Assembly: GCA_016185525.1 (NCBI GenBank)
Contig: JACPNK010000003.1
Location: 1-61,688 of the forward strand
From: Candidatus Yanofskyibacteriota bacterium
GTDB taxonomy: Bacteria > Patescibacteria > Paceibacteria > 2-02-FULL-40-12 > IGHO2-12-FULL-4
Reading direction: 5' to 3'
Length of the DNA stretch: 61,688 bases
Of the stretch, positions 16,356-25,606 are shown piece after piece (within the stretch, counting starts at the first letter, position 1; every line of letters begins with the position of its first letter). The notes beneath the pieces are model-generated. The model was not told where the DNA came from. It did no database searches and worked only from the letters and a program-made list of their open reading frames with translations. Position numbers and translations under genes: made by a program.

Positions 16356-16385
16356 TTGACATCTTTTGACACCTTTTGATACTCT
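16356..16385 (+). promoter_or_regulatory. Phased TTGACA triplet, copy C
   Basis: TTGACA (16356), TTGACA (16366) and TTGATA (16376), exactly 10 nt apart. TACTCT (16380-16385) is a TANNNT -10 at an 18-nt spacer from the first hexamer. The ATG at 16398 is 12 nt further on. Confidence 0.6.
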
Positions 16386-16397
16386 TAAGACGTCCTT

Positions 16398-17300
16398 ATG
16401 CTAGTAAGTATTGCGAACAAAATCAAAGTTATTCCAGGTTATCTATATAGGAACTATGTCGCTCCTAAAATTTATAGCATTCTAGACAGAAAGATTTTGT
16501 TAAAGAATTTGGAGCTTAAAAACAAATATGTCGGCCAGCGCTGTTTCATTATTGGCGCCGGACCCTCCATAGCCGACACCGACCTTTCGCGATTGAACCG
16601 AGAGTACACTTTCGTGGTTAATGAATTTGAGAAAAACAAACAGTATAATTCTTTAACACCCACATTCCACATCATATCAGAGTCAAACTATTTTACCGAA
16701 AGCGGACCGGAATATTGGCGTAATCGTTTTAAAGAAAAAAGTCGTGACGTGTCCGTAAGCACAACCATGATTTTTAACTTAGCGGCAATACCGTTCATTG
16801 AGAAACACAGCTTATTCAAACAGCATAAAATATATTATGCGGGCACACAAGGAATTTTCAGCGACAATCTGCCCTTCAATATAAACCTTGACCACTACGT
16901 TCCCAACCCAAAAAACTCAATTTTAATGTGCCTGATAGCCGCTGTCTGGATGGGCTTTAGTGAAATTTACCTTCTTGGATGCGAGCATAGTTTTCTGGCA
17001 CAACCGCTTGGTCCAAACAAGTCGTTATCGTTCGGCCACAGTTACGGTCACGAAATTTCCGAATCAGATAACGTTTCTATTGAAGTTTTAAAAAAATACA
17101 TTACACCCAGAGAGATGGGCTTTAACTATGAAATGAATATGGCCAGCGTGTTGCAGTTATTCAAAAACTATCGATTGTTTTACGCTAAAGCCCGTAAAGC
17201 CCACTCCGACCTACAAATATTCAATGCGACTCCCAATAGTTTTCTGGATATTTTCCCCATGATAAACTTTGAGGATATAAAACTAGCGACTAGTGGCTAG
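16398..17300 (+). CDS. MptE-like/DUF115-type protein, possible sugar transferase
   Basis: 300 residues. CFIIGAGPSIADTDLS (residues 49-64) contains the GxGPS motif of DUF115/MptE-like proteins, some of which (Maf proteins) transfer nonulosonic acids to flagellin; sialyltransferase-like proteins share a similar start. SILMCLIAAVWMGFSEIYLLGCEHSF is a second conserved block of this type. Near a nonulosonic-acid cluster, a role in transferring such a sugar is plausible but not shown. It has the phased TTGACA motif 12-42 nt before the ATG. A short CTAGTGG-type repeat lies at its 3' end (17289-17309). Confidence 0.65.
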   Translation: MLVSIANKIKVIPGYLYRNYVAPKIYSILDRKILLKNLELKNKYVGQRCFIIGAGPSIADTDLSRLNREYTFVVNEFEKNKQYNSLTPTFHIISESNYFTESGPEYWRNRFKEKSRDVSVSTTMIFNLAAIPFIEKHSLFKQHKIYYAGTQGIFSDNLPFNINLDHYVPNPKNSILMCLIAAVWMGFSEIYLLGCEHSFLAQPLGPNKSLSFGHSYGHEISESDNVSIEVLKKYITPREMGFNYEMNMASVLQLFKNYRLFYAKARKAHSDLQIFNATPNSFLDIFPMINFEDIKLATSG

Positions 17301-17316
17301 TGGCTAGGTAAAAATT

Positions 17317-18045
17317 TTGAAAAAGTATATAAAATATAACAATATAGAGGTCGCATACAAAGACAACCTGCATGGTGGCGGAATAAGATTCGGACAACAG
17401 TTTATTCCAGTTGTAAAGGAAAGGTTCGGTCATATTGGCCACGTGTTTGAATTTTGCGCCGGACCAGGATTCATTGGATTTTCACTGCTCGCCAATAACC
17501 TTTGCGACAAACTGACCGTAGCCGATGTAAATCCGGAAGCCGTCAAAGTTTTAAATGAAACAATCAAAAGAAACGGTTTGGAATCAAAGGTTACCGTCTA
17601 TCTTTCCGACTGTTTGGACAACATACCCGAAACAGAAAAATGGGATCTGGTTGTTGGCAATCCGCCTCACGTTTTTTGTGCGACCAAAGATGAATACAAA
17701 AAAGACATAACTTTATTTGACCCGAATTTTAATATCCACAAAAAGTTTTATCGGGATATTCATAAATTTTTAAAACCGACCGGTTCAGTGCTTCTACAAG
17801 AACATGCCGAGTCAACAAGCATCGCTGATTTCAAAGAAATGATAGAAAAAAACGGCCTAAAAATCATAGACGTTTTTACTTGCATTCCGCCGCTTGCATC
17901 TGGCTCTAAAAAAAACAATATTGGTTTTAATCTGCCGACTTTTCGTAAAATAACTAATCCGTTTAAGGCCTACAGGGCAGTTAAAAGACGACTATGGCCG
18001 AATAAGCCTAGAAATTATTATTTTATCCACGCCAAAATTGTATGA
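17317..18045 (+). CDS. Class I SAM-dependent methyltransferase (HemK/PrmA-like fold)
   Basis: 242 residues, beginning with TTG at 17317. FEFCAGPGFIGFSLL (about 45-59) is the SAM-binding motif I, and VVGNPPHVF is the NPPY-type catalytic motif of amino-acid, nucleic-acid and small-molecule N-methyltransferases. The order matches the PrmA/HemK-like group. The substrate is unknown; its place between an MptE-like gene and a carbamoyltransferase suggests glycan tailoring. It ends with a 4-nt overlap into the carbamoyltransferase gene. Confidence 0.78.
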   Translation: MKKYIKYNNIEVAYKDNLHGGGIRFGQQFIPVVKERFGHIGHVFEFCAGPGFIGFSLLANNLCDKLTVADVNPEAVKVLNETIKRNGLESKVTVYLSDCLDNIPETEKWDLVVGNPPHVFCATKDEYKKDITLFDPNFNIHKKFYRDIHKFLKPTGSVLLQEHAESTSIADFKEMIEKNGLKIIDVFTCIPPLASGSKKNNIGFNLPTFRKITNPFKAYRAVKRRLWPNKPRNYYFIHAKIV

Positions 18046-19805
18046 TGACTCTTGGATTAAAAATTATCGGTCACGATACCGGCGCCGCTCTTTTATCAGA
18101 TAACCAGACGGTGGCTATATCTCAAGAACGGCTGGACCGCAAAAAATACTCTAGAGCCTTTCCCAAAGAGTCGACTGATTATTGCCTGTCTGCGGCTGGT
18201 CTGAAAAACATTAACGACGTGGATTTAATTGCCGTTGAACAAATGGATACGACGCCTGCGCCTTTAATAGATTTGCTTAAACGTCACGGCTGGTGGTATA
18301 ACATCAGCCGTAAGACCATATTTGTTAATCATCACGACGCCCATGCGGCTAGCGCTTTTTTTTGTTCTCCTTTTAACGATGCCGCGGTTATGGTGGTTGA
18401 TAGCGCCGGCCAAAAGACCAAATTGGAAACAGGGCTAGTTGGAATGGAGACAGAGACGTTTTATCGGGGCGATGAGAACGGTCTGCATCAAATCACGCGT
18501 AACCATACTCCCGTTAATCAATTTACCGGATGGCTTTTAAATTTTTCCGGAGTTGGCAACTTCTATTCCCAAGTTACATATTTTCTTGGGTTCGGCAAAC
18601 ACGAGGAGGGGAAAACAATGGGTTTGGCGCCTTACGGCAAAGGAAGATTTGTTTTAGAAATTCCGGAAGAACAGTTCCTCAAGAAAATAAGCCCGTCTCG
18701 CCACATTTTTCCTTCTCGCCTGGAACCTCATCCCGATATGGGATTAAAATATCTTTTCAAAAAAACTTCTTATTCCCGCAAGAGCGCCATAGCCAGACAG
18801 CTAAAGCTACTAACGCATGCTTTTTCAAAAAAAGGTTTGGCTTATGAAAAGCCGGCTCATTTCCCCAAAACCCCCGAAGTTTTCTTTGAACACCCGCGCG
18901 CAAATAAAAAAATTAAGCTTCCCGACAATCTTTACACCGAGTTAGCTTACTGGGCTCAGTTTAATTTGGAAAAAGTGATGGTAAATTACGCGACACATCT
19001 GCACAACATTACCGGATCAAAAAATCTTTGTATCGCCGGCGGCGTCGGCCTGAATAGCGTGGCAAACAAAAAAATATTGGACCAAACTCCTTTTGAAAAT
19101 ATTTTCATCCAGCCGGCTTCCGGCGATTCCGGTCTGGCTCTCGGCGCGGCTTTGTGGGCCAGTCACCAGATAAAAAAAGAACCGGTCAAATGGAGAATGA
19201 GCAATGCGTATCTTGGCAAAAATTATGATGAAAAAGAAATTTCTGACGCCGTTTCAAGTTCAGGTTGTAAGTATCAAAAAATTGAAAATCCCGAAACAAC
19301 AGCCGCAAAATTACTGGCAGATGGAAAAATTATCGGCTGGTTTCAGGGAAAAAGCGAATACGGTCCCCGGGCTTTGGGCAGTAGAAGTATTTTGTGCTCC
19401 CCTATTCCTTCGGGAATGAAGGATAAGTTAAATATGCAGGTAAAACACCGCGAGTCGTTCCGCCCTTTCGCTCCGGCCTGCCTTCAGGAAGCCGCCGGTG
19501 AATATTTTGAACTTGATTGCCCCAGCCCGTTTATGCTTCTCATCGCTAAAGTAAAAAAGGATAATATTCCGGCCGTGACTCACATAGACGGCACCGCCCG
19601 TGTACAGACAGTCAGCGCAGAACAAAACCCCAGATTTTACTCGCTTATAAAAGAATTTCAAAAACTGACCGGTGTGCCGGTCGTACTGAATACGTCATTT
19701 AACGACTCCGGCGAACCCATCATTGAAACTCCAAAAGACGCGGTAAGAACTTTTAAAGCCACGAATCTTGACGCGCTTATTATTGGAAACTACCTAATTA
19801 GCTAA
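18042..19805 (+). CDS. O-carbamoyltransferase (NodU/CmcH/TobZ family)
   Basis: 587 residues, full length. The N-terminal Kae1-like half carries FVNHHDAHAASAFF (near residue 95), DSAGQK and the iron-site region, with CIAGGVGLNSVAN near 330. The C-terminal half has GWFQGKSEYGPRALGSRSIL and VVLNTSFNDSGEPI, signatures of carbamoyl transfer to sugar hydroxyls (NodU, TobZ). It uses carbamoyl phosphate and ATP. In this context it probably carbamoylates a sugar of the surface glycan. It is not HypF: the acylphosphatase and zinc-finger parts are missing. Confidence 0.88.
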   Translation: MMTLGLKIIGHDTGAALLSDNQTVAISQERLDRKKYSRAFPKESTDYCLSAAGLKNINDVDLIAVEQMDTTPAPLIDLLKRHGWWYNISRKTIFVNHHDAHAASAFFCSPFNDAAVMVVDSAGQKTKLETGLVGMETETFYRGDENGLHQITRNHTPVNQFTGWLLNFSGVGNFYSQVTYFLGFGKHEEGKTMGLAPYGKGRFVLEIPEEQFLKKISPSRHIFPSRLEPHPDMGLKYLFKKTSYSRKSAIARQLKLLTHAFSKKGLAYEKPAHFPKTPEVFFEHPRANKKIKLPDNLYTELAYWAQFNLEKVMVNYATHLHNITGSKNLCIAGGVGLNSVANKKILDQTPFENIFIQPASGDSGLALGAALWASHQIKKEPVKWRMSNAYLGKNYDEKEISDAVSSSGCKYQKIENPETTAAKLLADGKIIGWFQGKSEYGPRALGSRSILCSPIPSGMKDKLNMQVKHRESFRPFAPACLQEAAGEYFELDCPSPFMLLIAKVKKDNIPAVTHIDGTARVQTVSAEQNPRFYSLIKEFQKLTGVPVVLNTSFNDSGEPIIETPKDAVRTFKATNLDALIIGNYLIS

Positions 19806-19914
19806 AAGTCAATTTTTACTTTTTAATTTAAAATTTTTACTTAATTTGCAATAACTAATTTTAAAAAAATTAAAAATTCATTAAAAATTGAAAAGTGAAA
19901 ATTAAAAATTTTTT
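19806..19914. other. AT-rich spacer, no gene seen
   Basis: 109 nt made largely of AATTTTTAA and AAAATTGAAAA-type repeats. No terminator with a clear stem and no clear promoter is seen. Confidence 0.6.
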
Positions 19915-21120
19915 ATGCAAGTTCTTCAAATTAACACAACCGACACCCGTGGCGGGGCCGCCAAAGTCGCCTATCGCCTCAAACATGGGCTGATTGACCG
20001 TGGACATCAAGCAGATATGATTGTTGCCCGGAAGTACTCCCAGGACTCCGGTGTGCATCTACTGCGCCCTTACAGCCACCTGCGCGAACGTATTGTGCGA
20101 AAATTGACTTACTTATTGGCGGATGATCTGGATTTTTCTCCGGCAGGCCGCATTCGCGTCATGGCTTCTTACCGGCAAGCCGATATTGTTCATTTACACA
20201 ATATCCATTCAAACTACTTTAATCTGGGGACGCTTCCTTCCATTACCCGCGAAAAGCCCACCATCTGGACATTGCATGATATGTGGCCGCTGACGGCTCA
20301 CTGCGCTTATGCCATGGAGAGTTCCGTTTCTAATGGATTTTTTCAGTGCCAAGACCTCAACGCTTATCCTGCTATCGCATGGCACAATGAAAAATATCTG
20401 GAGTGGAGGAAACGCAGTGTATATTGCCGGTCTAACTTTCACATCGTAGTCCCCTCCCGATGGCTTTTAGAGAAAGTGAAGCAAACGGTTCTAAGCGCAA
20501 AACCGGCATCCGTTATTTACAACGGTATTGACACGGAAGTTTTCAGGCCCCAGTCACAAAAAAAAATGCGCCATGAGTTGAATCTGCCGGAAGACAAGTT
20601 CGTCATCCTGTTCGCATCAAAAGGAGGCCACGACCAAAAACGTAAAGGTTATGACTATGTCCAGTCGATTTCACGATTACTAGGAAACAATCCCAACGTT
20701 CTTCTCTTAATCGTAGGCGGAGACGAGACCGTCAATACTCCTAATCTTAAAAGAGTCTCCTATATCAGCGACGAAGCGCTTCTGGCTAAATATTTTGCCG
20801 CGGCAGATATTTTTCTGTTCCCTTCCACAGCCGATAACTGCCCGCTGGTAGTGCTTGAAGCAGAAGCATGCGGCTTGCCAGTAGTATCGTTTGCCACCGG
20901 CGGCATCCCTGAATTGGTTGACCATCAAAAAACGGGCTACATCGCCCGCTACAAAGATGTTGAAGATTTGATCGCCGGAGTCCGCTGGACACTTTCCCGT
21001 TCACCGGCTGAACGCGCCGCTATGCGTGAAGCGGCCATCGCCAAAATCCGTTCTAGTTTTACTTTGGAAAAAATGACAAATCAATATCTGGAACTTTATC
21101 ACAAGATAATAAATAAATAA
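19915..21120 (+). CDS. GT4 glycosyltransferase (WcaC-like)
   Basis: 401 residues, GT-B fold. The N-terminal start VLQINTTDTRGGAAKVAYRL is characteristic of the WcaC-like branch of GT4 proteins. The C-terminal donor-binding part has VIYNGIDTEVF, FVILFASKGG, and the E-x7-E region LVVLEAEACGLPVVSFATGGIPE near residue 320. It is a retaining enzyme using a nucleotide sugar, donor unknown. It follows the carbamoyltransferase after a 109-nt AT-rich spacer and ends before a bidirectional terminator. It is the last gene of the plus-strand run. Confidence 0.85.
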   Translation: MQVLQINTTDTRGGAAKVAYRLKHGLIDRGHQADMIVARKYSQDSGVHLLRPYSHLRERIVRKLTYLLADDLDFSPAGRIRVMASYRQADIVHLHNIHSNYFNLGTLPSITREKPTIWTLHDMWPLTAHCAYAMESSVSNGFFQCQDLNAYPAIAWHNEKYLEWRKRSVYCRSNFHIVVPSRWLLEKVKQTVLSAKPASVIYNGIDTEVFRPQSQKKMRHELNLPEDKFVILFASKGGHDQKRKGYDYVQSISRLLGNNPNVLLLIVGGDETVNTPNLKRVSYISDEALLAKYFAAADIFLFPSTADNCPLVVLEAEACGLPVVSFATGGIPELVDHQKTGYIARYKDVEDLIAGVRWTLSRSPAERAAMREAAIAKIRSSFTLEKMTNQYLELYHKIINK

Positions 21121-21137
21121 TTACCACCAAATTAAAA

Positions 21138-21172
21138 CCCGGCACTTTCTAAAAAGAAAGGAAAGTGCCGGG
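21138..21172. terminator. Bidirectional terminator between convergent genes
   Basis: A 12-bp stem, CCCGGCACTTTC (21138-21149) with GAAAGTGCCGGG (21161-21172), with T-rich tracts on both outer sides. Confidence 0.85.
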
Positions 21173-21178
21173 TGATTT

Positions 21179-22693
21179 TTATTGCGTAGGCGCCATCGAG
21201 CGGACGATGCTGACTCTTTCCGGCTTGTTCAAAAATTCCCACGCTTTTCTTGAAACAAATTCAATATACTTTGGGTCCATCAATGTTTTCATTGAAGGCC
21301 ACAGCCAGTCAAGGTCTGCTATTTCAATTCCCGGCAAAAGCAAATCGTTCTGGATAACATAGTCGTAGAGAGCTGTGCCGGGAAAAGGAGTTACTATCGT
21401 AAAGTTTACATATTCAGAACCGGCATCCATGTGTTTTTTGGCAACCAGAATGGTGGTAAGCAGTTCTTCGTATGTCTCGTCGGGATAGCCGATAAGATAA
21501 CAACTTGAAACAGTAATGCCGAGCGCATTGGCTTTTCTTATCAAAGCCGATATGTCGTAAGTCTCATGGCTTATCTTGCCGGAAGCCCATTTGTCTATTA
21601 TTCTTTGGGAACCGGATTCAACGGGAAACGAGAGCCGTCTAAAACCGGCTTCGGCCATTGTTTCCAGCATTTCTTCGTCAATCACTATCCGGCCACTGCC
21701 GTCGTTTTTGTGCAAGTGAGAAAGGTTGACGCCGTTTACATCGCCAAGTTTAAAACCAAACTTAATCATCATTCTGAAAATATCCAAGGCTCTTTTCTTT
21801 TTTGCCAGCAAGGAGTCGTCCTCAATGTAAATATCTTGCGCTCCAAGCTCTTGAATGGAAACCAACTCTCTTTCTACGCGTTCCACGGACTGAAATCTGA
21901 ATTTGCCTATATAGCCGGTGTCCGCTCCTTTTTGTTCTCCGGAAATATGGCAAAAAGTGCAGATATACGGACAGCCCCTTGAAGTCACCGCCGACACATA
22001 TGGCAATGGCTTATCAAGCTGGCCGATGCTTATAACACCGCCGTGAGGCCGGGCAATCTTCCAAATACGGTCAAGCGGCAGAAGGTCTCTGGCCGGAATG
22101 GGCAACAAGTCCAGATTGTCTTCAATATGACCCATCGGGTTAATTTTTAACCGTCCGTCTTGCGTAAAAGCAACTCCGGAGATACCAGAAAAATCACGGC
22201 TTCCGTTACGAAGAATATTGCCGATTTCAACTATCGTTTTTTCTGCTTCTGAAATACAGATAAGATGAGCGCCGGCATCAAAAAATCTTTTCATCTGTGT
22301 CCGGGCATTGATGCCGCCCATGATAATCAGTTTGTCCGGAAAAGCACATGATATCAACTTGACCAACTCCTCAACCATATACGTCTGGGGGGTGAAGATG
22401 GAACTGACGCCGATGACATCATAGTCGGCAACTTCTTTGATAACGTTTTCCGGAGCCATGCCAATTCTTACCATGCCGTTTGGTAACGGCGTCTGCCGAT
22501 AGAAACTTTGCTCAAGAGAATATCTCTCGTTTCCCAAACAACAATCTAAAATATTGACATGGAAGCCGGCATCTCGCAAAGCCGCGGCCAAATACAAGTT
22601 GCCGAGAGATGCCTCGGGTTTAACCGCGCCAAAGCACAGGTTGAATCGTTGGGGCGCATACATTAACAAAAACCTCGGTTCCGCTTTTCCCAT
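21179..22693 (-). CDS. B12-binding-domain radical SAM protein
   Basis: 504 residues. An N-terminal Rossmann-like part (about 20-165; AAALRDAGFHVNILDCC, IGVSSIFTPQ, IMGGINA) is the B12-binding fold. The radical-SAM cluster Cys241, Cys245 and Cys248 is in SRGCPYICTFC. A downstream GSQRIIDKWASGK segment and TPFPGTALYDY complete the Elp3-like core. Such enzymes do methylations or rearrangements of unreactive carbons. The substrate is not known; in a glycan locus a sugar or lipid is plausible. It is alone between the bidirectional terminator and a 69-nt gap. Confidence 0.85.
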   Translation of the reverse strand: MGKAEPRFLLMYAPQRFNLCFGAVKPEASLGNLYLAAALRDAGFHVNILDCCLGNERYSLEQSFYRQTPLPNGMVRIGMAPENVIKEVADYDVIGVSSIFTPQTYMVEELVKLISCAFPDKLIIMGGINARTQMKRFFDAGAHLICISEAEKTIVEIGNILRNGSRDFSGISGVAFTQDGRLKINPMGHIEDNLDLLPIPARDLLPLDRIWKIARPHGGVISIGQLDKPLPYVSAVTSRGCPYICTFCHISGEQKGADTGYIGKFRFQSVERVERELVSIQELGAQDIYIEDDSLLAKKKRALDIFRMMIKFGFKLGDVNGVNLSHLHKNDGSGRIVIDEEMLETMAEAGFRRLSFPVESGSQRIIDKWASGKISHETYDISALIRKANALGITVSSCYLIGYPDETYEELLTTILVAKKHMDAGSEYVNFTIVTPFPGTALYDYVIQNDLLLPGIEIADLDWLWPSMKTLMDPKYIEFVSRKAWEFLNKPERVSIVRSMAPTQ

Positions 22694-22762
22694 TTTTAAG
22701 GTACCCTCAAGCTAAAATGGCATTTGAGTCAACGTAGCAAAAAAAATCAGCAAAAACAATAC

Positions 22763-23815
22763 TCAAACAGTTTCAATCTTGTCCAGTAAATTCTTGGCTA
22801 AAATAGCTGACTTTAGTTTTTTCTGATAGAGTTCGTAGCCATTTTCAGCTATTTTTTGGGCCACGAAATAATTGTTTCTAATCCACAATATCTTGTCGGC
22901 CAATGATTTTTCATCTGCGGGATTGCACAAAAGACACGTCTCGTCCGGTGTCAAAAGTTCTAACACGCCGGTATTGGCGGAAGTCAGATAAGGCAGTCTC
23001 ATGGAAAGGGTTTCGTAGACTTTGTGGGGCAGGGTCCTTTTCAGCCGCACGTGGTGCGACAGTTGGCCAAGAGAAATGTGGCATGATTGCATCATCGTTC
23101 TTAAAATATCATCGGGAACATAATCTGTGATATGCTTTAAGTTTTTTGGAGCTATGTCCTTGATAAGTTTTTTTGTTTTTTCCATAAGCAAGCCTCCGCC
23201 AATAAGAACAAAATTTATATTTTCACTCTCCAGAATTTTAGCCGCCTTGATTACATATTCCGCGCCCGCTTCGGGCATTAACGCGCCTCTGAACAAAACC
23301 GTAAAAATATTCTGTTTTGGCACGGCTGGATCATAATAAAATTTATCTTCATTAGAACCAATCCAACTGCGGCATAATTTTTTCTTGGAAACTTTGAATA
23401 ACTTATTAAAAAAGTTGGCCTGTTCATTGCTTTCAACAAGAATCAGGTCCGCGCTATGCACCGCCAAAAAATCCAAAAGCCAGTAATAGATTCCTTTGAG
23501 CGATATCTTTCTGGCTAACTGCCTAGAAATCACCATTCTTTCGTATTCCGAGAGAACGGCGTTGTAGACAATTTTTTTGCGGCAAAAAGGCTTCAGGAAA
23601 AAAGCTAAAGGCTGGCTGTTGTAGCCGATTATCACCAAATCGGCGTCTTTTGAATTGCGCCTATAAAAAGACAGGGCGTTAATAAAACCAAAAACACCTT
23701 TTTGAACATGGGCATCAGCAACTTGAACGCTGTTCTCGCGCAACCCTTTGATGAGGACGGCATTCAAAGAGTAATCCAGCCGGGTGTTGGATAAATAAAT
23801 TATTTTTTTTATCAT
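22763..23815 (-). CDS. GT4-type glycosyltransferase (paralogue of the one at 34200)
   Basis: 350 residues, GT-B fold. It shares a layout and many blocks with the protein at 34200-35243 (IYYWLLDFLAVHSAD versus FYYWILDWLSMHLAD, RSWIGSNEDKFYY versus RIWIGASDNIFYP, PHKVYETLSMRLPYLT versus PNKVYECLAMQKPVIT). The E-x7-E motif of GT4 is reduced to YETLSMRLPYL. The donor is unknown. It follows the ChbG-like gene with a 13-nt gap, in the minus-strand array. Confidence 0.8.
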   Translation of the reverse strand: MIKKIIYLSNTRLDYSLNAVLIKGLRENSVQVADAHVQKGVFGFINALSFYRRNSKDADLVIIGYNSQPLAFFLKPFCRKKIVYNAVLSEYERMVISRQLARKISLKGIYYWLLDFLAVHSADLILVESNEQANFFNKLFKVSKKKLCRSWIGSNEDKFYYDPAVPKQNIFTVLFRGALMPEAGAEYVIKAAKILESENINFVLIGGGLLMEKTKKLIKDIAPKNLKHITDYVPDDILRTMMQSCHISLGQLSHHVRLKRTLPHKVYETLSMRLPYLTSANTGVLELLTPDETCLLCNPADEKSLADKILWIRNNYFVAQKIAENGYELYQKKLKSAILAKNLLDKIETV

Positions 23816-23828
23816 TAATTTTTAAATT

Positions 23829-24614
23829 TTAACTCTCTACTTTCAATTTACTTAAGGTTGTCAGTTCACCTTGCCAGTTATAGCCCACCCAGTGTTTAAA
23901 TTTAGTTTTGAGGTCCTCGTTTTCGTAGCCGGGATGACAGCCGAGTTCAACAATTTTATCCGGATATTTTTGAGCAAGGTCTTCGGCGTATTTTATATCG
24001 CTATCGCTCATATTTCCGGCACTGACAAAACCGACAAAAAAGTCATTGCATTGGAGACCGGCTTTGCGTATTTTTTTCTTTGCCGCCGCTGACAGAAAGT
24101 TTAAAAACAACAGCTGAAGTTTCCTGAAAAACTTGCCGCCGGAAAGATTAACCGGCTCATTAACAATTCTTATATACGGAATGCCGTATTCCCCGGCTAA
24201 TTTTATGCACATATCCATAATCCCCGGCAGTAAATGCAGGTGTTGATTGCCATTTATAAAAGACAGCTTTACGCCGGTCTGAATGATTTTTTTAACCTGC
24301 GCTTCCAACTCTTGCCAAATATAGTCTTGCTTGACCAGACCCAAGACATATTTCAAGAAAAAAATACGGTGATTTGCATGCATCAACTCCCCCGATACCA
24401 CCGACCTTTGTTCTACAAGATTCAAATGAGCTCCGATGCCGCCCAGTCCGGCATCGGAAATTTGTTTAGCGGCATCTTCAAACTCTTCTCCATTAGCCAT
24501 CAGTGAAGCTCCGTCTATCTTGCCTTCTTTTAATAAAAAAATGATTCCGTCGTTAACGGACTTGTGAAGACCCATGTCATCGGCAATGATTTTTAAATTA
24601 GAATTTCCGGTCAT
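23829..24614 (-). CDS. ChbG/YdjC-type carbohydrate deacetylase
   Basis: 261 residues. LKIIADDMGLHKSVNDGI supplies the metal-binding Asp pair, GAHLNL the His of the site, and GNQHLHLLPGI the later His motif: the pattern of the ChbG/HpnK/YdjC family, which removes N-acetyl groups from sugars such as diacetylchitobiose or, in HpnK, from a hopanoid sugar. The length is normal. It overlaps the GT2 gene upstream by 17 nt. It probably deacetylates a lipid-linked or glycan hexosamine. No signal peptide is seen. Confidence 0.85.
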   Translation of the reverse strand: MTGNSNLKIIADDMGLHKSVNDGIIFLLKEGKIDGASLMANGEEFEDAAKQISDAGLGGIGAHLNLVEQRSVVSGELMHANHRIFFLKYVLGLVKQDYIWQELEAQVKKIIQTGVKLSFINGNQHLHLLPGIMDMCIKLAGEYGIPYIRIVNEPVNLSGGKFFRKLQLLFLNFLSAAAKKKIRKAGLQCNDFFVGFVSAGNMSDSDIKYAEDLAQKYPDKIVELGCHPGYENEDLKTKFKHWVGYNWQGELTTLSKLKVES

Positions 24615-25557
24615 TTTCCAAATTCTTAGTTTCCGCGATAATATACACCGGCCGGCCTTTTATTTCGTTGAACATTTTATACAAATACTCGCCAATGATG
24701 CCTATGACCATCAACTGAACACTGCCCAGGATCAAAACAACAATAGTCAGCGAAGAGAGACCCTCAATAAGATTTTCCGGATACAAAAATTTCTCTATAA
24801 CAACGGAGACGCCATAACCGACGCTCCCCAGAAAAATCACCAAACCTATCCAAAAAGAGATCCGGAGAGGAAAGGCGGAAAACGAAGTAACCCCGTTTAA
24901 TATAAATTTGGCCAGTCCTCTGATGGAAGTGCCTCGGCCGAACTTTCTAAACCTTACGGCGTAAGGAACATATTTTTTCTTAAAACCGACCCACTGGGCC
25001 AACCCCCTGAAAAATTTCTCTCTTTCGGGTAATTTTTTGATTACATCAACAACTCGTCTTTTGTATAAAACAAAATCACCGGCATTTTTAAACTCAAGGC
25101 CAGTTGTAACGCTTAAAAATTTATAGATGGCTCTGCCGACCATTTCTCTCAAAAAAGAGTTTTGTTTATTAGCCATTCTTTCTCCAATGACAATGTCATG
25201 CCCCGCTTCAGCCTGCTTAACAAATTCTTTGATTAATTCCGGAGGATGTTGAAGATCGCTGTCCATCGTCACCACAAGCTCTCCGCTGGAAGCGTCTATG
25301 CCGGCGCTTAAAGCGGCTTGATGCCCGAAGTTTCTTGAAAAACGAATGACCTTAATTCTTCTGTCTTTTTCCGCATATTGGCGTAACATGTCATAGGTTT
25401 TATCGGTGGAACAATCATTAACAAAAATTATTTCATATTCTTTGTTCAAAGAATTGCAGACAGAATAAAGCTCCCTCATTAACTCCGGAAGGGACTTTTC
25501 TTCGTTATAAATAGGCAAAATTACCGAAAGATAGACTTCTTTTAATTGACCGTTCAT
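24598..25557 (-). CDS. GT2 polyprenyl-phosphate sugar transferase (GtrB/ArnC-like) with two TM segments
   Basis: 319 residues. The GT-A domain (1-230) has LSVILPIYNEE, VNDCSTDKT and the metal-binding DSD at 99-101 in TMDSDLQHPPE. Two C-terminal hydrophobic segments lie at about 233-260 and 268-295. This is the GtrB/DPM-like layout that charges undecaprenyl phosphate with one sugar on the cytosolic side. The GT39-like protein encoded next upstream could use such a lipid-linked sugar. The neighbours are spaced 49 nt (upstream) and overlap by 17 nt (downstream). Confidence 0.87.
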   Translation of the reverse strand: MNGQLKEVYLSVILPIYNEEKSLPELMRELYSVCNSLNKEYEIIFVNDCSTDKTYDMLRQYAEKDRRIKVIRFSRNFGHQAALSAGIDASSGELVVTMDSDLQHPPELIKEFVKQAEAGHDIVIGERMANKQNSFLREMVGRAIYKFLSVTTGLEFKNAGDFVLYKRRVVDVIKKLPEREKFFRGLAQWVGFKKKYVPYAVRFRKFGRGTSIRGLAKFILNGVTSFSAFPLRISFWIGLVIFLGSVGYGVSVVIEKFLYPENLIEGLSSLTIVVLILGSVQLMVIGIIGEYLYKMFNEIKGRPVYIIAETKNLENDRKF

Positions 25558-25606
25558 TTTTTAATTATACATAACTCGGCCAGAGTTGTCTAGGTAGACG
25601 TAAAAA

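Noticed and set aside
17289..17309. Short CTAGTGG tandem repeat at the end of the MptE-like gene as a frameshift site
   Set aside because: The protein ends normally just there and the next gene has its own start; no longer reading frame is restored by changing the unit number.
18042..19805. HypF-like hydrogenase maturation protein
   Set aside because: Only the carbamoyltransferase (Kae1-like and C-terminal) parts are present; acylphosphatase and zinc-finger parts are missing and no hydrogenase genes are near.
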